Shown: piece after piece, positions 28,023 to 36,011 of the stretch
How positions within the stretch are numbered: position 1 is the first letter of the stretch
How the letters are laid out: every line of letters starts with the position of its first letter
Assembly (NCBI RefSeq): GCF_003096075.1
Contig: NZ_CP015449.1
Coordinates: 1,116,001-1,180,000, forward strand
Origin: Dietzia lutea
GTDB lineage: Bacteria; Actinomycetota; Actinomycetes; Mycobacteriales; Mycobacteriaceae
Direction of reading: 5' to 3'
Length of the DNA stretch: 64,000 nucleotides
The notes under the pieces: generated by a model
Told to the model about the DNA's origin: nothing
Database searches by the model: none
Seen by the model: the letters and a program-made list of their open reading frames with translations, nothing else
Position numbers and translations under genes: made by a program

Positions 28023-29102
28023 ATGGTCGAGAAACGCGCGTTGGCGTCGCGGTTCCGCGGCAACGATCCACTCGACGAGAGTCCCGACCACACCCTGGTG
28101 GGCGTCGTCAGCATCCCCGAGAACGTCGGAAGCCCGTGGCGGCTGATCGGCAAGCGGGTCCTGATGGCCCTCGTCGCGCTCTGTCTGGGAGTGCTCGTCG
28201 TGTGGACCGACCGCGGCGGCTACACCGGAGGTGGCGGGCCGAACGGTGAGATGACGCTGATCGACTGCTTCTACTACGCCACCGTCTCGCTCTCGACGAC
28301 CGGCTACGGAGACATCACCCCTATCACGCAGCAGGCACGACTGATCAACACGCTCGTCGTCACGCCCCTGCGCCTGGTGTTCCTCATCCTGCTCGTCGGC
28401 ACCACCCTCGCCGTTCTCACCGAACAATCCCGTCAGGCCCTGAAGATCCAGCGTTGGAGGAGCGTCGTGCGCAACCACACCGTCGTCGTCGGCTACGGCA
28501 CCAAGGGCAGGTCGGCCGTCGCCGCCATGCTCGCCGACGAGATCGCCCCCGACGACGTCGTCGTCGTGGATACCGACCCCCAGGCGCTCAAGGCAGCGGC
28601 CGCTCACGGACTCGTCACCGTCCACGGGTCGGCGACCCGGTCGGACGTGCTCAAACTGGCCGGGCTCACCCGCGCCTCCGCCGTCGTGGTGGCCACCAAC
28701 TCCGACGACACCGCGGTGCTGGTCACGCTCACCGCCCGCGAACTGGCGCCCCACGCCAAGATCGTCGCGACCGTCCGCGAGAGCGACAACAAGCACCTGC
28801 TCAAGCAGTCCGGCGCCGACTCCGTCGTCGTCTCCGCCGAGACCACCGGTCGCCTGCTGGGACTGGCCACCATCACCCCGACCGTCGTGGGGATGATGGA
28901 GGACCTGCTCACGCCCGACGAGGGCTTCTCGATCGCCGAGCGCCGTGTGGAGGAGTCCGAGGTCGGCGGCTCGCCGCGGCACCTGGCCGAACTCGTGCTG
29001 GGCGTGGTGCGTAAGGGGCAGCTGCTCAAGGTCAACGAGCCGGAGGCGGACGCGCTGGAGGCCGGCGACCGGCTGCTCTACATCCGGATGGTCGCGGGCT
29101 GA
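28023..29102 (+). CDS. TrkA-N/RCK-regulated potassium channel (Rv3200c-like)
   Basis: A 359-residue two-helix potassium channel. TM1 is around IGKRVLMALVALCLGVLVVW, the pore is FYYATVSLSTTGYGDITP with the TTGYGD selectivity filter, and TM2 is RLVFLILLVGTTLAVLTE. The cytoplasmic RCK domain binds nucleotide (VVVGYGTKGRSAV and VVVDTD), and a C-terminal RCK-C domain follows. ATG 28023 was chosen; a GTG at 27978 is possible. It lies between adnB and nudC as in mycobacteria. Confidence 0.93.
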   Translation: MVEKRALASRFRGNDPLDESPDHTLVGVVSIPENVGSPWRLIGKRVLMALVALCLGVLVVWTDRGGYTGGGGPNGEMTLIDCFYYATVSLSTTGYGDITPITQQARLINTLVVTPLRLVFLILLVGTTLAVLTEQSRQALKIQRWRSVVRNHTVVVGYGTKGRSAVAAMLADEIAPDDVVVVDTDPQALKAAAAHGLVTVHGSATRSDVLKLAGLTRASAVVVATNSDDTAVLVTLTARELAPHAKIVATVRESDNKHLLKQSGADSVVVSAETTGRLLGLATITPTVVGMMEDLLTPDEGFSIAERRVEESEVGGSPRHLAELVLGVVRKGQLLKVNEPEADALEAGDRLLYIRMVAG

Positions 29103-29184
29103 TCCCCGAGTCGGCGCCGTCCGGCCGGTCCGCAGGACTACGCTGATCGGCGCCCCTCACGACCGGCGAAAAGGACTCCTCACG

Positions 29185-30111
29185 ATGCCGCTGGACTTCA
29201 CCCTGGACTCCGATCCCGTGCTGTCGGTGGCCGCGCCCGACCGGGCGGCCCCCCTCCGGCAGGACGCGGACGGACTGGCCACGGGATGGGCCTCGGCGCG
29301 GATCATGAGGGTCGACCGGCGAAACCGGTTCGCGACCGAACCCACCGCGGGGGACCGCAAGCGGATCCGGCTCGAGCCGGCCCTCGACCACGCCGACCGA
29401 CTGCCCGAGGACGCGGTCTTTCTCGGACGCACCGACGACGCCCGGCACATCTGGGCCGTGCCCGTCGACGAACTGCCCGACAGCCCCGCCGTGAGCAACC
29501 TACGCGCGTGCGGGGCGGACCTGGTCGAGGGCGACGGATCGCTGGCCGCGCAGGCCATGGCCCTTCTCGGGTGGCACCGCGACAACGTCAGGGGCCGGCA
29601 GCCGGACCACCACCCGCGTCGGAAGGAAGCGGGGTGGGCCATCGAGGACCCCTTTCACGGCGGGCTCGAGTACCCGCGGACCGATCCCGCCGTGATCTGC
29701 CTCGTCCACGACGGCGGCCGGCAGGTCCTCCTCGCGCGGCAACCGGTGTGGCCGGCGGGGATGTACTCGCACGTGGCCGGCTTCGTCGAGGCGGGCGAGT
29801 CCCTCGAGGGATGTGTGCGCCGGGAGGTCGCCGAGGAGGTCGGTGTGGTCGTGGACCGCGTCCGCTACCTGGGCAGCCAGCCCTGGCCGTTCCCGCGCTC
29901 GCTCATGGTCGGGTTCCAGGCCGTGGCGGACCCGGAGGCGCCGATCCTGCTCGAGGACGAGGAGATCAGCGAGGCCGCCTGGTTCGACGTCGATCAGGTC
30001 AGGGATGCGCTGGCCGGTCGCGGCGATCTCATGGTCGCGCCGCCCGTGTCCATCGCGCACGTCATGCTGCGGTCCTGGGTGGCGGCCGTCGACCGCGACG
30101 GCGGGGCCTGA
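29185..30111 (+). CDS. nudC: NADH pyrophosphatase NudC-like (Nudix)
   Basis: A 308-residue Nudix hydrolase that cleaves NADH, or NAD caps from RNA, into NMNH and AMP. The Nudix box is GFVEAGESLEGCVRREVAEEVG, and the NudC signature SQPWPFPRSLM follows it. The zinc ribbon that precedes the Nudix domain in E. coli NudC has lost all four Cys here (region LGWHRDNVRGRQPDHH), as also in mycobacterial NudC. It lies 82 bp downstream of the potassium channel gene. Confidence 0.93.
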   Translation: MPLDFTLDSDPVLSVAAPDRAAPLRQDADGLATGWASARIMRVDRRNRFATEPTAGDRKRIRLEPALDHADRLPEDAVFLGRTDDARHIWAVPVDELPDSPAVSNLRACGADLVEGDGSLAAQAMALLGWHRDNVRGRQPDHHPRRKEAGWAIEDPFHGGLEYPRTDPAVICLVHDGGRQVLLARQPVWPAGMYSHVAGFVEAGESLEGCVRREVAEEVGVVVDRVRYLGSQPWPFPRSLMVGFQAVADPEAPILLEDEEISEAAWFDVDQVRDALAGRGDLMVAPPVSIAHVMLRSWVAAVDRDGGA

Positions 30112-30176
30112 CGCGAGGGGGCGCCGTCGGCCGTGTCCCGGGCCGGCGGCGCCCCGTGTACCGGGCCTACCGCGCC

Positions 30177-30446
30177 TCAGGCGCCGGCGAGCTCGGCGAG
30201 CTTCGCGCGCACCTGGGAGGCCGGAGGGTTGGTGGCCGTGGTGCCGTCCGAGTACAGGGCCGTGGGCACGACCCGGTTGCCGCCGTTGACGCTCTCGACG
30301 AACGCGGCCGCCTCGGCGTCGGCGTCCACATCGATCTCCGTGTAGCCGATCTCCTTCTCGTCCAGCAGCTTCTTCAGCCGCGTGCAGAACGGGCACCACG
30401 AGGTGGTGTACAGGGTCAGGGCGTCGTTGGTCGTCACATCGCTCAT
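30177..30446 (-). CDS. mrx1: Mycoredoxin 1-like glutaredoxin
   Basis: An 89-residue glutaredoxin-fold protein with active-site Cys18-Pro-Phe-Cys21 (TTSWCPFC) and the cis-Pro region NRVVPTALYSDGT. Mycoredoxins reduce mixed disulfides with mycothiol, so this also says the organism uses mycothiol. It is divergent from uvrD2, the arrangement being like Rv3198A beside uvrD2. A weak SigH-like element lies immediately upstream. Confidence 0.92.
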   Translation of the reverse strand: MSDVTTNDALTLYTTSWCPFCTRLKKLLDEKEIGYTEIDVDADAEAAAFVESVNGGNRVVPTALYSDGTTATNPPASQVRAKLAELAGA

Positions 30447-30532
30447 GACGGGGTGTAACGCCCTCGCCGGTGGGAATCATCCCCGGGGGAGGCCCGCGGC
30501 GAGGTGTCCGACCCGGATGCCACGATGGGGGC

Positions 30533-32704
30533 GTGAGTGACACGGGGCGCGGCGGCCATGAAACCGGCCAGGGCGGCGGACGGGGAGTCGGGCGGCTTGG
30601 TGGTGCGGAGTCGGCGCTGGAGGGCCTGGACCCCCAGCAGCGTCGCGCCGTGCTGGCGCCCCGCGGCCCCGTCTGCATCCTTGCGGGCGCCGGGACGGGC
30701 AAGACCCGCACCATCACCAGACGGATCGCGCACCTGGTCACCACCGGGCACGTCCGCGGGGACCAGGTCCTGGCGGTGACGTTCACCGCACGCGCTGCCG
30801 GGGAGCTGCGCATGCGACTCGCGGGGCTCGGCGTCGCGGACGCGGGGACCGGGCCGGTGCAGGCGCGGACCTTCCACTCCGCGGCCCTGCGTAACCTGTC
30901 CTACTTCTGGCCGCGGGTGTACGGCGAGGAACCGTGGCAGCTGCTGGACGGTCAGTTCCGGGCGGTCGCCCAGGCGGTCCGGCGTGCCGGTCTCGATCCC
31001 GCCACCGAGACGATCCGCGACGTGCTGACCGAGATCGGGTGGGCCAAGTCGAGCCTGCTCACCCCGGATACCTACGCCGAGCAGGCGGTCGCACTGGGAC
31101 GAGACCTGCCGGTACCCGCTCCCGAGGTGGCCCGGGCCTTCCGGGCGTACGAGGACCTCAAGGTCTCCGGCCCGGTCCGGATGCTCGACTTCGACGACCT
31201 CCTGTCGCACATGGCGGAGCTGGTTGAGGAGGTGCCAGCCATCGCGGAGGAGTTCAGGGACCGGTACCGCTGCTTCGTGGTGGACGAGTTCCAGGACGTC
31301 ACGCCGGCCCAGCAGCGGCTGCTCGCCGCGTGGTTGGGCAATCGCGACGACCTCACGGTGGTGGGTGACGTCAACCAGACGATCTACTCGTTCGCCGGCG
31401 CCGAGCCCGACTTCCTCCTCGGTTTCGCCGACCGCCATCCCGGCGCGACCGTCGTGCGCCTGGAATCCGACTACCGCTCCACCCCACAGGTCGTGGACCT
31501 GGCGAACGCGGTGATCGGGGCCGGAGCCGGTCGGTTCCGCAGCGCCGGCCTCACGCTGCGCGGCATGCGGCCACCCGGGCCCGATCCGGTGCTCGCCGAG
31601 TACGCGGACGAGGACTCGGAGGCCGACGCCGTGGCGGCGACCGTCGCCGATCTCGTGCACGGCGGGACCGATCCCGCCGAGATCGCCGTGCTGTACCGGG
31701 TCAACGCCCAGTCGGAACGGATCGAGGCGGCACTGGACGAGGCGGGCATCGGATACCGGCTCAAGGGCGGCGAGGGCTTTTTCGAACGCCCCGTCGTGCG
31801 CCGGGCGATGTCGGCGATCGATCGCCTCGTCGACGGCTCGGACGAGGCGATGGCCGGCGCCCACACGGGGGTGACGGACCCGGCGGACGTCGTCGCGGTC
31901 ATCCGTCAGGCGCTCGAACCTCTCGGCCTGACCGCCGCGGAGCCCTCTGGTACCCAGGCCCGCGAGACGTGGAACTCCCTGAGCGCGTTGGCGGGACTGG
32001 CGGAGGAGATCGCCACCGCCGAGAGTCGCCCGGGACTGCTCCCGGTCGTGGCCGGCCTGAGGGAACGCGCTGCCGCCCGACACGCGCCGGACGAGCGGGG
32101 GGTGACGTTGGCGTCGTTCCACGCCGCCAAGGGCCTCGAATGGGACGCGGTGTTCCTCATCGGCGTCCACGAGGGCAGCCTGCCGATCAGCCACGCGATC
32201 AACGCCGGTCCGGACGCGATCGAGGAGGAGCGGCGACTCCTGTACGTGGGGATCACACGAGCCCGCGAGCACCTGTCTATCTCGTGGAGCAGGAGCCGCC
32301 GGGCCGGGGGCCGCGCCACGCGGCGGCCGAGCCGCTTCCTCGATCCGGTCCGCCCGGCGCAGGCCCCCGCATCGCCGCGCCGATCCACGGACTCGTCCGA
32401 CAAGGGACGCTGCCGCGGCTGCGGGGAGAGGCTCAACGGGCCCATGCACCGGGCGCTCGGGTTGTGTCCGGAGTGCTCGGTCGAGGTCGACACCGAATTG
32501 TTCGAGCGGCTACGCGAGTGGCGCCGCGAGACCTCGGAGCGGATCGGCAAGCCCGCCTACACGGTGTTCACCAACGAGACCCTCGCCCAGATCGCCCGCG
32601 ATCGTCCCGCGGATACGAGGGCCCTGGGCCGGATCGGCGGTATCGGCGCGCACAAGCTCGGCGAGTACGGCGACGACGTGCTCAAGCTGGTCCGCGGGAA
32701 CTGA
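30533..32704 (+). CDS. uvrD2: ATP-dependent DNA helicase UvrD2 (with HRDC domain)
   Basis: A 723-residue SF1A helicase. Walker A AGAGTGKT lies at residues 51-58, Walker B is VVDEFQDVTPAQQ, motif III is GDVNQTIYSFAGA, motif V FHAAKGLEW and motif VI GITRAREHL. After the helicase core come a four-Cys element (C-x2-C and C-x2-C, as in CRGCGE and LCPEC) and a C-terminal HRDC domain. This architecture is specific to UvrD2 and distinguishes it from UvrD1. GTG 30533 is the chosen start. It is convergent with the ABC1 kinase gene, 17 bp away. Confidence 0.94.
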   Translation: MSDTGRGGHETGQGGGRGVGRLGGAESALEGLDPQQRRAVLAPRGPVCILAGAGTGKTRTITRRIAHLVTTGHVRGDQVLAVTFTARAAGELRMRLAGLGVADAGTGPVQARTFHSAALRNLSYFWPRVYGEEPWQLLDGQFRAVAQAVRRAGLDPATETIRDVLTEIGWAKSSLLTPDTYAEQAVALGRDLPVPAPEVARAFRAYEDLKVSGPVRMLDFDDLLSHMAELVEEVPAIAEEFRDRYRCFVVDEFQDVTPAQQRLLAAWLGNRDDLTVVGDVNQTIYSFAGAEPDFLLGFADRHPGATVVRLESDYRSTPQVVDLANAVIGAGAGRFRSAGLTLRGMRPPGPDPVLAEYADEDSEADAVAATVADLVHGGTDPAEIAVLYRVNAQSERIEAALDEAGIGYRLKGGEGFFERPVVRRAMSAIDRLVDGSDEAMAGAHTGVTDPADVVAVIRQALEPLGLTAAEPSGTQARETWNSLSALAGLAEEIATAESRPGLLPVVAGLRERAAARHAPDERGVTLASFHAAKGLEWDAVFLIGVHEGSLPISHAINAGPDAIEEERRLLYVGITRAREHLSISWSRSRRAGGRATRRPSRFLDPVRPAQAPASPRRSTDSSDKGRCRGCGERLNGPMHRALGLCPECSVEVDTELFERLREWRRETSERIGKPAYTVFTNETLAQIARDRPADTRALGRIGGIGAHKLGEYGDDVLKLVRGN

Positions 32705-32721
32705 CGGCCTGGCCGACGTCC

Positions 32722-34038
32722 TCAGTCCTCGTCGGGGAAGATCTCGGGCATCCAGCGCCGCACGATCTCCCGGTAGGGCGCGGACGCCTGGAGTTGGCAC
32801 AGCATGCCGACCGACGCCGACAGCACCCGGTGGATCAGCACGTACTCGCGGGGCAGGGCGAACGAGCGCGAGGTCCGGAACTCCCGGCCCGAGACGTCCC
32901 CGTAGACCGCCATGATGCCCTGCATCCACGCGCGGTCGAAGTGGAACACCGGCTCGCGCATCGGCTCGATGAACGGGTTGAGGAACGCCATCGCGTCGGC
33001 GGGATCCAGCCCGCCGCGGCCCACGTAGCCCGCGCGGGTCATCACCTCGACGAGCTGATCCGCGTCATCGGCCAGTGCGTGCCGCATCATCGAAGTCAGC
33101 ACGGTCGGTATGCCCTCGGGGAGCGGAATGGCCGCGCCGAAGTCCAGCACCACCAGGCGACCGTCGTCGGCCAACAAAAAGTTGCCCGGGTGCGGGTCGC
33201 CGTGCATCAACCGCGCCCGCACGGGGGAGCTGAACTGGAACTCGGTCAGCAGTTCCCCGGCGAGATTGCGGTCCTCGGGGCTGCCGTCGGCGGAGATCCG
33301 GCTCAGCGCGCGGCCGTCCGCCCACTCGGTGACCAGCACCTTCGGCGCGGACGCCAGCACGGCGGGGACGTGGAACTGACGGTCGTCGCGGAACGCGGCC
33401 GAGAAGATCCGCTGTGTGTCGGCCTCGGTGCGGTAGTCGAGTTCGCTCACCGTGCTGTCGTACAGCTCGTCGATGATCCCCCTGATGTCGGTGCCGGGGT
33501 TGAGCGGGCGCAGGAGCGGGGCCAGCCTGCGGAGCTGGCGCAGGTCCGAGCGCAGGGCCTCGTCGGCCCCCGGGTACTGCACCTTGACGGCCACCTCGCG
33601 GCCGTCGGACCAGACGGCGCGATGCACCTGTCCGATCGAGGCGGCCGCGGCGGCCTCGCCGTCGAACTCCGAGAACCGCTCGCGCCACCGCAGCCCGAGC
33701 TGGGCGTCCAGGACGCGCTTCACCTCGGCGGCGGGGAGGGGCGGCGCCTCGGACTGGAGCTTGGTGAGCGCCTCGCGGAACGGCTCGGCGTACTTGTCCG
33801 GCATGCCGGCCTCGAACACGCTCAGGGCCTGCCCGACCTTCATGGCGCCGCCCTTGAGCTCTCCGAGGACGGCGAAGACCTGCTCCGCGGCCTGGTCGGC
33901 GAGTTCCTCCGTCAGATCCCCTTCGCCCCGTCCGAAGGCGCGGCGGCCGAGGGATCCGGCAGCGCGGCCGGCGATGCCCAGTGGTAGTCCCGCGAGGCGC
34001 GCTGCGCGGCGGGACGAGGTACGGGGTAGATCGGACAC
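32722..34038 (-). CDS. ABC1/UbiB-family atypical kinase (Rv3197-like)
   Basis: A 438-residue ABC1-family protein. Hallmarks are the KxGQ motif in MKVGQALSVFEAG, the Ala-rich ASIGQVHRAVWSDGREVAVKVQYPG nucleotide loop, the HGDPHPGNFLL catalytic loop and DFGAAI. Family members are ATPases or kinases acting on lipids and quinone biosynthesis; the mycobacterial homologue Rv3197 has been linked to drug tolerance. It begins 7 bp after the stop of the E1/TOMM-like gene, so the two form an operon. The GTG at 34038 matches the mycobacterial start. Confidence 0.92.
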   Translation of the reverse strand: MSDLPRTSSRRAARLAGLPLGIAGRAAGSLGRRAFGRGEGDLTEELADQAAEQVFAVLGELKGGAMKVGQALSVFEAGMPDKYAEPFREALTKLQSEAPPLPAAEVKRVLDAQLGLRWRERFSEFDGEAAAAASIGQVHRAVWSDGREVAVKVQYPGADEALRSDLRQLRRLAPLLRPLNPGTDIRGIIDELYDSTVSELDYRTEADTQRIFSAAFRDDRQFHVPAVLASAPKVLVTEWADGRALSRISADGSPEDRNLAGELLTEFQFSSPVRARLMHGDPHPGNFLLADDGRLVVLDFGAAIPLPEGIPTVLTSMMRHALADDADQLVEVMTRAGYVGRGGLDPADAMAFLNPFIEPMREPVFHFDRAWMQGIMAVYGDVSGREFRTSRSFALPREYVLIHRVLSASVGMLCQLQASAPYREIVRRWMPEIFPDED

Positions 34039-34045
34039 GTCCCAA

Positions 34046-35149
34046 TCATGACAGAGGATGGGCCCCCGGGGCGGCGCCACAGTCGCAGCCCTCGACGGCC
34101 GGCCATTCGAGCCGACGCCACAGCCCTTCGCCGGGGTTGATCTCGACGGTGGCGCCGATCGTCTGCATCCGGCCGGTCGGTTCGCGGGTCGCGGCGACCT
34201 CGGCCAACACGAGCGCTGCCGCGGCGGTGAGGGCGGGGACGCCGGCGTCGGGGGAGTGTCCGATCAGCTGAGCGGCGACGAACGGCCATCGTGGGTCCCT
34301 GCGGGCGCGGAACAGGTCGGTACACCGCAGACAGGTGCTGAGTCCCGGCACGACGGTGGGTCCCACCACGACCCGCCCGTCGCGGCAGTACACGTGCATG
34401 TGCGCCTGCCCGGCGCGGCTCAGAGCGGTCGTGATGACCGGGTCCACGGAGACGGTGCCGGTGAGGATCACGAGGTCGGGTGCCTGTCCGCGGCGGTGCC
34501 AGGGTGGCCGTTCGGCATCGAGCGCCAACCCGGGGGTGGGGCCGGTGCTCACCCGGCATCCGTTGACGGACAGCGGTCCGCGCAGGACCTCGGAGACCTG
34601 GCCGGAGCCCAGGATGTGGACCCGGCGGACTGGGGCGGGCCGCGGTCGCGCGGGTGTCGTGGAGGGCGCGAGCGCGGAGGCCGCGAGTGCGGGTGCCGCC
34701 GGGCCGGGGACGTCGAGGTGGACGTGCCCGAGGTCGGCCAGGCGGGCGAGGATCCGTGCGACGGCGGCCCGACCGGCGGCGTCGATTCCGGCGCGGCGGG
34801 CGGCCGAGTCGAGGTCGGCCCCGCCCTCGAGCCCGGTGAGCAGGGTGGCGAGGCGGCGGGCGTCGACGGCGGCCGGCGCGTCGACGACCACCGCCCTGTC
34901 CGGCGCGAGCCCGACCTGCACGGTGCGGCCGTCTCGGGCGACGACCACGGTGCCCGGACGCAGCGCCGCGCGGATCGACGACGAGGCGCCGGGGCGGGCG
35001 GGCTCGGATGCGGTGGCCCGGACGTCGGCGGGGTCGGTCGCCCCGACCTCGGCGGGCGCGGCGATGACGACGGCACGCGGCGGCTCCGCGGCGGGCTGGG
35101 GCGCGGCGGCGGGCGCGGTGAGCGGGGTCGGCGGGGTCACGGATGTCAT
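34046..35149 (-). CDS. E1-like/TOMM leader-binding-type protein (Rv3196-like)
   Basis: A 367-residue protein. After an Ala/Pro-rich start, residues about 55-135 look like a winged-helix/RRE-type domain (LRPGTVVVARDGRTVQVG and LATLLTGLEGGADLDSAARRAG). The second half resembles ThiF/cyclodehydratase C-proteins of TOMM systems, with VRRVHILGSGQVSEVL, PTVVPGLSTCLRCTD and a terminal CDCG, giving paired Cys for zinc. In such systems this protein delivers precursor peptides to a YcaO enzyme, but neither a YcaO nor a precursor gene is seen here. The start is ATG 35149. Confidence 0.8.
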   Translation of the reverse strand: MTSVTPPTPLTAPAAAPQPAAEPPRAVVIAAPAEVGATDPADVRATASEPARPGASSSIRAALRPGTVVVARDGRTVQVGLAPDRAVVVDAPAAVDARRLATLLTGLEGGADLDSAARRAGIDAAGRAAVARILARLADLGHVHLDVPGPAAPALAASALAPSTTPARPRPAPVRRVHILGSGQVSEVLRGPLSVNGCRVSTGPTPGLALDAERPPWHRRGQAPDLVILTGTVSVDPVITTALSRAGQAHMHVYCRDGRVVVGPTVVPGLSTCLRCTDLFRARRDPRWPFVAAQLIGHSPDAGVPALTAAAALVLAEVAATREPTGRMQTIGATVEINPGEGLWRRLEWPAVEGCDCGAAPGAHPLS

Positions 35150-35261
35150 CGTGGCACGTGGGCACCGTGTCGCCGGGCCCGCCGGCACGGTTATCCACAG
35201 GCGCGGGCGTGTGGATCCGGCGTGTGGACGACGGCCCGAGAGGGCGCGCCGTCCGGTGGTC

Positions 35262-35267
35262 TACCGT
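35262..35267 (+). promoter_or_regulatory. -10 element (TACCGT) of the YgjP-like gene
   Basis: TACCGT ends 7 nt before GTG 35275, suggesting leaderless transcription and supporting that start over the GTG at 35266. Confidence 0.4.
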
Positions 35268-35274
35268 GGTCGGC

Positions 35275-35982
35275 GTGCCGCCAGCCCCTCGCCCCGCCGG
35301 CCGATCCGAGGACACCGCCCCCGGCGGTCCGGCCCCGGCGTCGGCGCTGCCCACGGACCCTGACGACCCGCGGATCGAGATCCGGCGGTCGCGGCGTCGC
35401 AAGCGGACGGTGTCCGCGCGGGTGGAGGGGGAGACCGTGGTCGTGCTCATGCCGGCGGGTCTGCCCCGGGCCGAGGAGCGGCGAGTGGTCTCGGACATGC
35501 TGGGCCGTCTGGCACGGTCGGGTCGCCGTCGGGGTCCGAGGGCCTCGGACGAGGACCTGATGCGGCGGGCCTCCGGGCTGTCGGACCGGTGGGTGGAGGG
35601 GCGCCCGCGGCCGTCGTCGGTGCGGTGGGTGCCGCCGATGACCACGCGCTGGGCGTCGTGCTCTCCGGCGTCGGGCGAGATCCGGATCAGCGAAGCGCTG
35701 CGGGACGTCCCGGCGTACGTGCTGGACTACGTCCTCGTCCACGAACTGGCCCACCTCGTGGTGCCGGGCGGGCATCCTCCTGAGTTCTGGGAGGTGGTGC
35801 ACCGGTTCCCGCGCGCCGAGCGCGCGATGGGTTACCTCGAGGCGTACTCGCGGGTTCTCCGCGGCGCTGCGGGCACGCCCGGGAGCGGGGACGACGCCCG
35901 CGAGGACGCGGGCGGCGGTGCCGGTGAGGGCGTGGGGGACCTGATCGAGGGTGACGACGACGACGAGGTCGACTCTCCCTGA
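35275..35982 (+). CDS. YgjP/DUF45-type metallopeptidase family protein
   Basis: A 235-residue protein of the YgjP-like (DUF45, WLM/SprT-like) family. The core is IEIRRSRRRKRTVSARVEGETVVVLMPAG, then TTRWASCSPASGEIRISEAL and the zinc motif VHELAHLVVPGGHPPEFW (HExxH with a third His). The C-terminus is an acidic Gly/Asp-rich tail. It is divergent from the Rv3196-like gene and convergent with the DUF2342 gene, from which it is 29 bp away. The substrate is unknown. Confidence 0.88.
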   Translation: MPPAPRPAGRSEDTAPGGPAPASALPTDPDDPRIEIRRSRRRKRTVSARVEGETVVVLMPAGLPRAEERRVVSDMLGRLARSGRRRGPRASDEDLMRRASGLSDRWVEGRPRPSSVRWVPPMTTRWASCSPASGEIRISEALRDVPAYVLDYVLVHELAHLVVPGGHPPEFWEVVHRFPRAERAMGYLEAYSRVLRGAAGTPGSGDDAREDAGGGAGEGVGDLIEGDDDDEVDSP

Positions 35983-36011
35983 CCGGCCCCGCCCGGGGCC
36001 TAGCGGGCGGG

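Noticed and set aside
34046-35149. A full TOMM biosynthetic cluster
   Set aside because: No YcaO, dehydrogenase or Cys/Ser/Thr-rich precursor peptide gene was found nearby, so only an orphan protein is claimed.
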